Assembly (NCBI GenBank): GCA_023257955.1
Contig: JALRAY010000007.1
Coordinates: forward strand, 1 to 24,450
Length of the DNA: 24,450 nt
Direction: 5' to 3'
DNA from: Amoebophilaceae bacterium
Lineage (GTDB): Bacteria > Bacteroidota > Bacteroidia > Cytophagales > Amoebophilaceae
Within the stretch, counting starts at the first letter, position 1. Each line of letters opens with the position of its first letter. The position numbers were made by a program, and so were the translations under genes. Below the pieces are notes generated by a model. It was not told the DNA's origin and did not search any database. It worked only from the letters and a program-made list of their open reading frames with translations. This document shows positions 8,687 to 16,023 of the stretch, in pieces.

Positions 8687-8745
8687 ATGCATGAATTTAA
8701 CCGAATTTGCTGGATTCTATATTATTAATCGTAAATAGTACCTAA

Positions 8746-10014
8746 TTACCCAGACCGATATAACATCCTTTCCGCGTCCATTTTTAGTAATACAAAGAGC
8801 ATTAAAGAAAAAGCCCATAGGGAAGAACCGCCATAGCTGATAAAAGGCAATGGGATCCCGATTACGGGCAAAATGCCGATAGTCATGCCAATATTTACAA
8901 AGAAATGAAAGAAGAGGATGGATGCTACACCATAGCCATATACCCGTGCAAATCTTAATCTCTGTCTTTCTGCTATATACAGTATACGGAATATAAAACC
9001 CATGAAGAGCATAATGAATAGACAGCTCCCCACGAAACCATACTCTTCTCCAATGGTGCAAAAGATAAAGTCTTTACGTTGTTCAGGTACAAAGCCATAC
9101 TTTGTTTGTGTTCCTTGTAAAAATCCTTTTCCCCATAAACCACCCGCACCTATAGCTATTTTCGCTTGCATCACATTCCAACCGATGCCTAAAGGATCTA
9201 CTTGAGGATTCAATAGCACTTTAATTCTATTCTGTTGATGCGGCTTTAAAACATTACCAAGGACTGACTCTATACCTTCCACAAAACAAATGGTAGTGAT
9301 GATGATGCTCACCACTAGCAATACTTTCTTAAAACTGCTTCTATTCACGCCTATGAGTAGCATGCCTATGCTGATAGTGCCAATAATTAAATAAGTAGTT
9401 GAGAGGAGTAAACTCAATACAAAGATACCAATCACCCACAAGCCCAGCAGAAAGATTAATCTAGACCAACCCTCTCTATAAAGTACGATGCAAAAACTGC
9501 TAAACACCAACGCAGAGCCTACATCCCCTTGTAAAACAATGAGCACTGTAGGTAGCAAGATCAACAACAGGATACGCGCTTGCATTCTGGGAGTTGTAAT
9601 CCCATAGGCCATATGCCCATCTAAGCGTTTGGCTATCGCCAATGCACAAGTCAATTTTGAAAACTCGGTAGGCTGAAATTGGATACTCCCAAACTGAAAC
9701 CAAGAACTATGTCCCCCTACCTTTACGCCCCATAAAAACGTGCCTGCAAGCATCAGTATAGATACTGCATACAAGAAGTAGGCGAGAGAAAGATAAAATT
9801 TAGTATCTAACAATACAGAGATTGCGAAGACAATACTGAGCCCACCTATCCATACAAATTGTTTCCCCGCACTGGTAGACCAATCCAACAGCGTAGCGGA
9901 TATTGGTTTGCCATCATAACTCACGGTATACACATTTAGCCAACCAAAGACCAGTATCGCCACATACATCAGCAGCAGTAGCAGATCATATTTAGCCCAT
10001 AATTTTTTTACCAT
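8746..10014 (-). CDS. rodA: RodA, peptidoglycan glycosyltransferase (SEDS family)
   Basis: The 422-residue multi-pass membrane protein belongs to the SEDS (FtsW/RodA/SpoVE) family, which polymerises lipid II into glycan strands for lateral wall growth. It has about ten hydrophobic segments. Landmarks are GGHSSWFQFGSIQFQPTEFSKL in the first half (the QPSE-type motif), QGDVGSALVF, and QAKIAIGAGGLWGKGFLQGT followed by FVPEQRKDFIFCTIGEEYGF. The C-terminal signature PVIGIPLPFISYGGSS is complete. The ATG at 10012-10014 lies 5 bases after the mrdA stop, so it is the last gene of the mreD-mrdA-rodA operon. RodA is more likely than FtsW because of that pairing with PBP2. Length and motifs are normal. 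Confidence 0.95.
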   Translation of the reverse strand: MVKKLWAKYDLLLLLMYVAILVFGWLNVYTVSYDGKPISATLLDWSTSAGKQFVWIGGLSIVFAISVLLDTKFYLSLAYFLYAVSILMLAGTFLWGVKVGGHSSWFQFGSIQFQPTEFSKLTCALAIAKRLDGHMAYGITTPRMQARILLLILLPTVLIVLQGDVGSALVFSSFCIVLYREGWSRLIFLLGLWVIGIFVLSLLLSTTYLIIGTISIGMLLIGVNRSSFKKVLLVVSIIITTICFVEGIESVLGNVLKPHQQNRIKVLLNPQVDPLGIGWNVMQAKIAIGAGGLWGKGFLQGTQTKYGFVPEQRKDFIFCTIGEEYGFVGSCLFIMLFMGFIFRILYIAERQRLRFARVYGYGVASILFFHFFVNIGMTIGILPVIGIPLPFISYGGSSLWAFSLMLFVLLKMDAERMLYRSG

Positions 10015-10019
10015 ACTTA

Positions 10020-11801
10020 TTAATCACCAAAATCACCTTTTAAAACATATGCTTCCATCCCTTTTCTAGCCACCACTTTTTTGAGGTATTTTTCTATCAT
10101 CAATCCCGCAATCGCTGCTGCCGAACGTGCCCCCCACCCCGCATTTTCTACATACACTGCTATCGCTATTTGGGGCTTCTCCATTGGTGCAAAGCCCATA
10201 AAAACGGCATGGTCTTTGCCATGCAAATTCTCTACCGTACCCGTCTTGCCACACACAGTTATTCCCTTCACCCTAGCTCTACTGCCAGAACCACTAGCCA
10301 CCACAGCTTGCATCGCATGAACGACTAGGTCAAAATAATTTTCCTCGATATCTACGACATGTTTCTGCACGCCGATATCCTGCTCCAGTGCCAAATGGGG
10401 GGTATAATAAAAACCTTTATTAGCTATAATGACGGCCAAATTAGCCATCTGCAATGGCGTAATCAATAGTTCCCCTTGCCCAATATCTAACGATCGGATA
10501 GTAGAATGTTGCCACCTGCCTACACCATACTTGGCATCATATAAATGCGTATCTGGCACATAACCACCTTTTTCATAAGGCACATCGATGCCAAGGGGCA
10601 TGCCTAAGCCAAAGCCACGGACGTAGTTAGTCCACTTCTTGAGACCCATACACGTATCCGCATAGGTATTTTTTACAACCTTTTGGTTGATGATACTCCG
10701 AAAGACATGGTAAAAGTAGGGATTACAGGAGTATTGAATAGCTTGATGTAGGTTGACGGGCGAAGGATGTACATGGCAATTCACCACTTTTTTATTGCAA
10801 GCACATCGCGCACTTGGTACGATAACCTGCTCCTGCAGGCCTATCAACGCTTGTACCAGCTTAAAAATAGAACCAGGGGGATGCATCGCCATAATCGGTC
10901 GATGGAATAGTGGACAATCAGGATCTTGTTCCAAAACCACAAAGTGCTGCTTCATCGTGTTAGTTGCCAACCGCTTTGGATCATATGATGGACTAGCAAC
11001 GATGGCTAAAATTTGCCCTGTGGCAGGTTCTATAGCCACAATACTTCCTTTTTTATTAGCTAGTAACATTTCCCCATATACCTGCAAGTCAATATCAATA
11101 CTAATCACCAGATCCTTACCAGGCTCACAACACACATCCAACTTCCCATTTTTAAATACCCCCTTTTCTTTACCCTTCGCATCTATAATCTTATACTGGA
11201 TACCGCGGCTACCACTTAACCAACGTTCATACTGCGCCTCCAAACCACTGACCCCAATAAAATCACCTTTTTTGTAACCATGATACCGGGTAGACACTAA
11301 CTGCTTACTATTAATCTCCCCTAAGTAACCAAAGGTATTAGCCAAAGAGGGATAGCAATAATGCCGAACAGTACGTGCTTTGATATAAAACCCTGGATAA
11401 TCTACCAACTGCTCTTGGATCCTTGCCAGCTCATAGTGATCGATATCTTTCATAAAAACAGAAGGCTGGATCGCAGAAAACTGTTTAGCCTGCTTCAAGC
11501 GTTTCTGAAACACCGCTTCCGATATATTGAACATACCGCAGAAATCCCCAATATCTATCCCTTGCACCGCATTAGGCACAATCCAGAGATCATAAATAGG
11601 TTCGTTAGCCACTAGTAATTGCTGATTCCTATCATAAATGCTACCACGGCAAGGATACTGTTCAATCCGTTGTACAATATTCTTCTCTGCCACAGCCCCA
11701 TACTCCGAGCTAAGCACCTGGATAAAAAAAAGCCGCACCATAAAAACTAGCATCGACAAGATGAAAATAATTTGAATAATACGGCTTCTAGATAAATGCA
11801 T
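10020..11801 (-). CDS. mrdA: Penicillin-binding protein 2 (elongasome transpeptidase)
   Basis: The 593-residue class B PBP crosslinks peptidoglycan stem peptides and works with RodA in cylindrical wall synthesis. An N-terminal membrane anchor at about 8-30 is followed by the dimerisation/pedestal domain (RGSIYDRNQQLLVAN at 52-66, GVSGLEAQYERWLSG). The transpeptidase domain has the catalytic SxxK as Ser311-Ile-Phe-Lys314, SxN as Ser358-Cys-Asn360, and KTG at 519-521 followed by TVEN. All active-site motifs are intact. It is somewhat shorter than typical PBP2 proteins, mostly at the C-terminus. The ATG at 11799-11801 lies 10 bases after the mreD stop. Intact catalytic motifs argue that this lineage still crosslinks peptidoglycan. 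Confidence 0.95.
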   Translation of the reverse strand: MHLSRSRIIQIIFILSMLVFMVRLFFIQVLSSEYGAVAEKNIVQRIEQYPCRGSIYDRNQQLLVANEPIYDLWIVPNAVQGIDIGDFCGMFNISEAVFQKRLKQAKQFSAIQPSVFMKDIDHYELARIQEQLVDYPGFYIKARTVRHYCYPSLANTFGYLGEINSKQLVSTRYHGYKKGDFIGVSGLEAQYERWLSGSRGIQYKIIDAKGKEKGVFKNGKLDVCCEPGKDLVISIDIDLQVYGEMLLANKKGSIVAIEPATGQILAIVASPSYDPKRLATNTMKQHFVVLEQDPDCPLFHRPIMAMHPPGSIFKLVQALIGLQEQVIVPSARCACNKKVVNCHVHPSPVNLHQAIQYSCNPYFYHVFRSIINQKVVKNTYADTCMGLKKWTNYVRGFGLGMPLGIDVPYEKGGYVPDTHLYDAKYGVGRWQHSTIRSLDIGQGELLITPLQMANLAVIIANKGFYYTPHLALEQDIGVQKHVVDIEENYFDLVVHAMQAVVASGSGSRARVKGITVCGKTGTVENLHGKDHAVFMGFAPMEKPQIAIAVYVENAGWGARSAAAIAGLMIEKYLKKVVARKGMEAYVLKGDFGD

Positions 11802-11811
11802 AGGGGAAGAA

Positions 11812-12336
11812 CTATTGAGCGTATATACGTAGCAGCATTGCTGCTACAAGCGATGGCAAGAGGATCGTGAGATTGCTAACGACAATGCTTAGCAAAAACC
11901 GGGAGGGGTATACAAACAACAACTGTATAGCTTGATGATCTAATGCAAAAGCAATTACGTGATAGCAAACCGTGAAGAAAAAAGTATACAGCCCAAACTT
12001 TACCGCCCCTAAATGAGTGAATGTAGGGGTAACCATGCCTCCCTGCTTTCCCCGTTCCATGATGAAGAAATACAAAAATAGGTTTCTAAAATAGAGCAGA
12101 AAAACAGCAGCACAAGCATGAATCCCTACACCTTGATAAAATATATCCACCAACAACCCTATGCCAAAGCTTAACAGTAACTGCCATATCATATTATGCC
12201 TTGCCCAAGGGAGGAAGAGCAAAAAACCTATATACATAAAACAGGTTCCCTGCAAGGATAGCATGGGGGGGATAAATACCTGCAGTATTAAAAAGAACAC
12301 CAAATTAACCACCTGCCTTAAATAACTTTTACGCAT
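11812..12336 (-). CDS. mreD: Rod shape-determining protein MreD
   Basis: The 174-residue protein has five or six hydrophobic segments and the small-membrane-protein look of MreD, which links the MreB cytoskeleton to the wall synthases. The segment SFGIGLLVDIFYQGVGIHA matches the conserved G-x-x-x-D region of MreD, and the position directly ahead of mrdA and rodA supports the call. Its ATG (12334-12336) overlaps the TAA of the upstream frame (12329-12331) in the arrangement ATGCGTAA, a typical translational-coupling junction. The upstream partner has been cut short by an insertion, so expression may now depend on a promoter within the IS remnants. Confidence 0.82.
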   Translation of the reverse strand: MRKSYLRQVVNLVFFLILQVFIPPMLSLQGTCFMYIGFLLFLPWARHNMIWQLLLSFGIGLLVDIFYQGVGIHACAAVFLLYFRNLFLYFFIMERGKQGGMVTPTFTHLGAVKFGLYTFFFTVCYHVIAFALDHQAIQLLFVYPSRFLLSIVVSNLTILLPSLVAAMLLRIYAQ

Positions 12337-12457
12337 AAAACTTTTCTGAAATGATACCTAAAACCGATTGCGTGGATATAACCGCCTCCTGTATGACGTT
12401 TTGTAACCCCATCAATACATATACACAAAGATATAGATGTGGCACCTCTAATACTAG
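12329..12457 (-). pseudogene. mreC: 3' remnant of the gene upstream of mreD, probably mreC
   Basis: A frame of 42 codons, starting LVLEVPHLYLCVYVLMGLQN and ending ISEKFYA, runs into the mreD start with an 8-base overlap. It is cut at 12458, exactly where the end of an IS5-type element (gagctgtttacaa, 12458-12470) begins. The short motif LYLCVYVLMGLQNVIQE resembles the YVYV-x-N ending of Bacteroidota MreC proteins, and mreC is the expected gene at this place. The piece is too short for certainty, but the coupling overlap shows that a real gene ended here. Confidence 0.5.
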
Positions 12458-12685
12458 GAGCTGTTTACAATTCACATAGGTAACCAAATAAATGCACATG
12501 CTAATGCCACCATAGATGCGTAATTTCGTTTTAATTTATCGTATCTGGTAGCGATGGCACGATAATTTTTCAACCTGGCAAAAATATTTTCAACTAAGTG
12601 TCGATATTTATATAATTTCCAGTCCATATCGTCATTACCTATTGTTGAATTACTTTTTCTGGGTATAACAGGAATGGAACTTTTT
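12458..12685 (-). pseudogene. 3' fragment of an IS5-family transposase
   Basis: On the minus strand an open frame from about 12684 to the TGA at 12472-12474 reads IPVIPRKSNSTIGND, then WKLYKYRHLVENIFARLKNY and RAIATRYDKLKRNYASMVAL. This is the C-terminal part of an IS5-family DDE transposase with the typical HLVENxFxRLKxxRxIATRYDK block, where the Glu is catalytic. The sequence gagctgtttacaa (12458-12470) after the stop is a plausible terminal repeat. The 5' part is missing because the frame ends where the IS4/IS701-like terminus starts (12686). There is no start codon. Confidence 0.8.
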
Positions 12686-12798
12686 TAGGACTTTCGCACT
12701 TTGAGGTTCTTGGCTCTTAAAAAGCATATCTAAAGCTATATTATTTGATGTAGAGCCCCCCTTAATGGAGTAAAATATGCGCTCGTGCGAAAGTCCTA
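12686..12798. repeat. 113-bp MITE-like unit made of two IS ends
   Basis: The unit starts with the IS left terminus (12686-12701) and ends with a right-type terminus (12785-12798), with about 84 bases of non-coding sequence between. Two facing IS ends around a short filler is the layout of a MITE. It abuts the truncated transposase directly. It may have arisen by deletion inside the IS or by insertion of a separate MITE. Confidence 0.55.
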
Positions 12799-12822
12799 AT
12801 AGTATACTCTAAACACGGTTAT

Positions 12823-13644
12823 TTGATATTTGATGATTCAGTTCTTGATAAAAGCTATAGTAAGAAAATAGAAATAGCAAGATGGCAATATTCAGGCAAT
12901 ACACATCAAACTGTGATGGGTATTGGCATAGTCAATTGTATCTACTATAATCCAGAAATAGATCGTTATTGGTTGATAGATGCACGCATCTATCAACCAG
13001 AGCAAGATGGCAAAAAGAAGTATATCCATGTAGAAGATATGCTCTTACAAGCCATTAAACGCGGAGTTGTTTTTGGAACAGTTCTCATGGATACGTGGTA
13101 TGCTATTACAAGTCTTATGTGTAAAATAGATGCACTAGGCTATAAGTTTGTTTGCCCTATTCGCAGTAACAGACAGATTTTAGATTTCTGGACAGATCCT
13201 GAGAAACCTAAATATAGATCAGTAAAAGAGTTGCCTTGGAAAAATGAACAAGAACTTGAATTAGGCAAAACTATCAAGCTTAGAGGATGTTCTATAAAGA
13301 TGAAATTGTTTCGGCTATCGGTTCATCCTGACCGTACCGATTATATAGTCACCAATGACTTCGATCAAATAAATACTTCTCAAGACGCTACAAAAGCATG
13401 CGCAATGAGATGGAAAATTGAACAATATCATCGAGAAGTAAAACAAACAACAGGTATTGGTAAATGTCAAGCTAGAAATAGCAAGGCACAACGTAAACAC
13501 ATTAAAGTAGCTATACTTGCATGGCTTGTACTAAATGCACAAGCACATGCTATGAATAAAAATATCTATCAAGTAAAAGAAGAACCTCTCAAAACGTTTC
13601 AAGCTGCTTTATGGAGACAGCCTAGCGTAGTGTTCGCTAAATGA
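12823..13644 (+). pseudogene. DDE transposase, IS4/IS701-like, N-terminus missing
   Basis: The 273-codon frame begins with a TTG and reads IFDDSVLDKSYSKKIEIARW at its start. That is the region of the first catalytic Asp, which in complete relatives lies after roughly 70-100 residues. The second Asp is in LMDTWYA, and the catalytic Glu is in RWKIEQYHREVKQTTGIG, a YREK-type motif. The frame is open back to 12766, through the internal terminus, but has no plausible start and no N-terminal DNA-binding part. The TGA stop overlaps the right terminal repeat and the ATG of the following frame. Catalytic residues remain, but the protein is probably inactive. It may still be mobilisable by an intact copy elsewhere. 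Confidence 0.8.
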
Positions 13645-13931
13645 AGTGCGAAAGTCCTATATTAGTAATCTCAATCCCTGTTGCATTCTTCTATTCTGGG
13701 GTTAGCTTTGTATTATCTAATTCGGTTGCGCAAGCATTTACTCCATTTGGGCATATAGCAGGTACTGCAGCTGCTCTATACGGTTGTTTGCAGAGTCTAG
13801 GAGCCGTAATAACTGGATATATATCATCGATTGTATTAAATAATAATCAAATTCCTTTAGCTATAATAATGATATCTGCGCCTACCTTATCTTGGCTTAT
13901 TTATACAGTTCTTAGGTTAAATAAAAAATAG
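13641..13931 (+). pseudogene. C-terminal fragment of an MFS transporter (Bcr/CflA-like), fused to the IS end
   Basis: From 13660 on, the frame encodes about 90 residues with three hydrophobic helices and the pattern FGHIAGTAAALYGCLQSLGA, which resembles the last helices of Bcr/CflA-type drug exporters (AGTASAL-x-G-x-LQ). The gene's front three quarters are absent from the window. The first seven codons (MKCESPI) are supplied by the IS terminal repeat, whose ATG overlaps the transposase stop. A chimeric 96-residue membrane peptide could thus be translated by coupling, but it would lack most of the transporter. A 12-bp-stem hairpin follows 90 bases downstream. Confidence 0.65.
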
Positions 13932-14021
13932 GAAGTAAGGAAGTTGACTATAGCGCTAATCAAATAAGTTGGGTTAATGTGTTTTACCCTCTCCTGATGC
14001 TTAGTTAATTCAATTTCTTGG

Positions 14022-14049
14022 TAACAGCACGTAAATATACGTGCTGTTA
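14022..14049. terminator. Strong hairpin, possible terminator of the former MFS gene
   Basis: taacagcacgta (14022-14033), loop aata, and tacgtgctgtta (14038-14049) form a perfect 12-bp stem. It is followed on the + strand by AAAATTT rather than a clean U tract, so classical intrinsic termination is not assured. It lies 90 bases after the MFS remnant and is the only strong structure between it and pgk. Confidence 0.4.
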
Positions 14050-14232
14050 AAATTTAAGCCTAGTTGCCTAAGCGGTTTATTTGAGTTTATAATTAACTCA
14101 AATAAGGCGCTTACTTTGAGCAAGGGTTGATAGAAAATCCTAGCTAAACCTATCCTGTAGACCTGATATGATGGTAGGTTATACAGGGTGAGCGAATAAT
14201 AAACGCCCATTAACTTACCCATTGCTTGGCTG

Positions 14233-14478
14233 CTAGTATGCTTTTCCCATGTCTTTAGCTATAGCTTGCGCCTTTGTTAGTGGTTGCTGATCGATCTCTG
14301 CCATTGTAGGAATATGTGGGGCAAAGCCTATCATATACGTTGCCCTCCCCGAAGTGTTTATAACCATATCAATAAGTGGGGGCAATAGCCTTTGTGTGGA
14401 GGTACCATCATGTATAACGTTATCGCAAATCATTTCAAAATATACTCCTCGCTGATAATAAGCCTCCCAATAGATCAA
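14233..14478 (-). CDS. Small unidentified ORF, possibly a gene remnant
   Basis: An 81-codon frame starting with TTG and reading LIYWEAYYQRGVYFEMICDN near its start and LTKAQAIAKDMGKAY at its end. The composition looks protein-like, but there is no signal peptide, no membrane helix and no recognised motif. It diverges from pgk. No good start codon or promoter is visible, and the frame is closed just upstream at 14488. It may be the end of a decayed gene. I cannot assign a function. Confidence 0.3.
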   Translation of the reverse strand: MIYWEAYYQRGVYFEMICDNVIHDGTSTQRLLPPLIDMVINTSGRATYMIGFAPHIPTMAEIDQQPLTKAQAIAKDMGKAY

Positions 14479-14589
14479 ATCAAGGCGTTAGCACCAGGGC
14501 ATTGGTAAGCTTCTAAACGCAACCCCATAATAGCCTAACAGCGATGTCAGAAACAGCACAAACCATACATATATATAACAATCAAGCTT

Positions 14590-15795
14590 ATGCGATACAT
14601 TCAAGATCATAACTTCTACCAACAAAAAGCTATCATTCGTGTAGACTTTAACGTCCCTATTGATGACGAAGGAAAGATTACAGATACTGCCCGTATTGAT
14701 CAAGCACTCCCTACCATTCAAAAAGTATTAGCAGATAAAGGTGCGGTGATACTTATCTCACACCTAGGAAGACCGGGCAAAGATGCTGTACCAAAAGAGT
14801 CCTTGTCTTTACACCAGCTACTACCATACCTGAAAAGATCCCTCCTAGGCGTTGATATTATCTTTGCCAAAGATTGCGTAGGGCCTGAAGCAGTGCAGCA
14901 AGCGAAATACTTACAGCCAGGGCAAGTATTACTCTTAGAAAATTTACGTTTTCATTCAGCAGAAGCGCAAGGAGACCAAAACTTTGCCAAAGCCTTAGCT
15001 AGCCTTGGAGACGTCTATATCAATGACGCCTTTGCTACCATTCATCGCCAACATGCTTCCACCTACACCATTACCAACTACATACAAGATACATTCGTAG
15101 GCGCCTTGATGCAGCAAGAGATGACTCATGCCAACAAAGTCCTTGCGAACATCGAACACCCCTTTACAGTCATCATCGGAGGAAATAAAATAGAAGATAA
15201 GCTCCCCGTGATAGATACGTTATTGGATAAGCTAGATACCCTGTTAGTAGGAGGAGGTGTCGCTAATACCATTCACCACGCACTAGGTAAGCCAGTAGGC
15301 GATAATGAGATATCTCCTGGCTACGAAGAAACAGCCCGTCAGCTACTAGCACGCGCAGAGGCTTTGCAAAAGCAAATTATCCTTCCCAAAGACTGGATGA
15401 TATATAAAGAATCCCATGGAGGAATCCTTGTGAACATCCAATTTGCCACACCAGGCGATGCGATACCACCCGCCTTTAAAATAGTAGACATAAGCCGGCT
15501 AACAATTGAGGTATTTCAAGAAGCAGTGCTACAAGCTAAGACCATATTATGGGCAGGGCCTTTAGGCATCTGTGAAATACCTTTCTTTAGTGATGGTACA
15601 GGATCTGTGCTAGCAACCGTTAAAAAAGCTACTGAAGAAGGCGCGTTCTCCTTAATTGGCGGAGGCAATACAGCAACAGCAGTCAGAGAAATGGGATATG
15701 CAAACGACGTATCCTATATATCTACAGGCGGAGGAGCGTTATTAGCCTACTTAGCTAATCCACAGTTACCTGTTATAAAAGCGCTAGATAGGTAA
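14590..15795 (+). CDS. pgk: Phosphoglycerate kinase
   Basis: The 401-residue enzyme interconverts 1,3-bisphosphoglycerate plus ADP and 3-phosphoglycerate plus ATP in lower glycolysis, in the cytoplasm. Substrate-binding landmarks are RVDFNVP (17-23), SHLGRPG (57-63), LLLENLRFH, and NDAFATIHRQHAST. The C-terminal nucleotide-binding half has VIIGGNKIEDKLPV, DGTGS, LIGGGNTATAVREMG and STGGGALLAYL. The usual GGGDS motif is GGGNT here, a mild variant. Length is normal and the ATG at 14590 gives the standard N-terminus. It stands alone, without gap or tpiA neighbours. An intact pgk fits a symbiont that keeps the ATP-yielding half of glycolysis, an inference from known reduced relatives. Confidence 0.97.
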   Translation: MRYIQDHNFYQQKAIIRVDFNVPIDDEGKITDTARIDQALPTIQKVLADKGAVILISHLGRPGKDAVPKESLSLHQLLPYLKRSLLGVDIIFAKDCVGPEAVQQAKYLQPGQVLLLENLRFHSAEAQGDQNFAKALASLGDVYINDAFATIHRQHASTYTITNYIQDTFVGALMQQEMTHANKVLANIEHPFTVIIGGNKIEDKLPVIDTLLDKLDTLLVGGGVANTIHHALGKPVGDNEISPGYEETARQLLARAEALQKQIILPKDWMIYKESHGGILVNIQFATPGDAIPPAFKIVDISRLTIEVFQEAVLQAKTILWAGPLGICEIPFFSDGTGSVLATVKKATEEGAFSLIGGGNTATAVREMGYANDVSYISTGGGALLAYLANPQLPVIKALDR

Positions 15796-15950
15796 GACTA
15801 AGGTACCATAAGTAACTGAGTTTTGAGGTCTGCTAGCACTATGGTAAGAGGAGCGTTAAAATTCTGGTAACATAACTCTTTAATCGATTCCGTATGCATA
15901 CACAACATTCATTATCCAGACACATGCATGACGCGTACTTTAAGAACCTG

Positions 15951-15983
15951 TTTAAGATCTATACCCAGATAGTCGTATTTTTG
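15951..15983 (+). promoter_or_regulatory. Candidate TAnnTTTG promoter for the 306-residue protein
   Basis: TATTTTTG (15976-15983) fits the Bacteroidota -7 motif, with TTTAAG (15951-15956) 19 bases upstream as a weak -33 element. It ends 40 bases before the GTG start at 16024. The region is AT-rich, so a chance match is possible. Confidence 0.35.
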
Positions 15984-16023
15984 TAAGCATAACCTAATAA
16001 TCTCAAATCTAAAGTAATTTTTT

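Larger units (their letters stand above)
8068..8745. other. Gene-free stretch between uvrA and rodA with decayed sequence
   Basis: No ORF here has the look of a real gene on either strand. Next to uvrA there is a short GC palindrome, tcgccttcaggcga (8103-8116). The rest holds the two inverted-repeat units listed separately. An open run of about 50 codons without a start on the minus strand (roughly 8130-8285, containing SHHRDNELTLDKLSILEFF) could be a leftover of an IS or another lost gene, but I cannot assign it. Confidence 0.5.
12686..13659 (+). mobile_element. IS4/IS701-like insertion sequence, internally deleted
   Basis: The outer ends are taggactttcgcactt (12686-12701) and its perfect complement aagtgcgaaagtccta (13644-13659), 16 bases each. 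A third, internal copy gtgcgaaagtccta (12785-12798) has the same direction as the right end. The element is 974 bp, shorter than a full IS of this type, and its transposase lacks the N-terminal part. The left flank is an IS5 remnant and the right flank an MFS gene remnant. No longer target duplication is visible, though TA at each end is possible. Confidence 0.75.

Noticed and set aside
8746..9061. 114-codon alternative frame over the rodA 3' end
   Set aside because: It is another frame of the same strand region within rodA, which has the complete SEDS signature.
10753..11277. 174-codon open frame on the + strand
   Set aside because: It lies fully antisense to mrdA, whose active-site motifs are intact; the translation is Cys/Ser/Pro-rich without domains.
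14010..14222. 70-codon frame on the minus strand
   Set aside because: It runs through the perfect 14022-14049 hairpin and shows no protein-like pattern or start context.
14488..14721. 77-codon frame on the minus strand
   Set aside because: It overlaps the start of pgk in antisense and has no family features.
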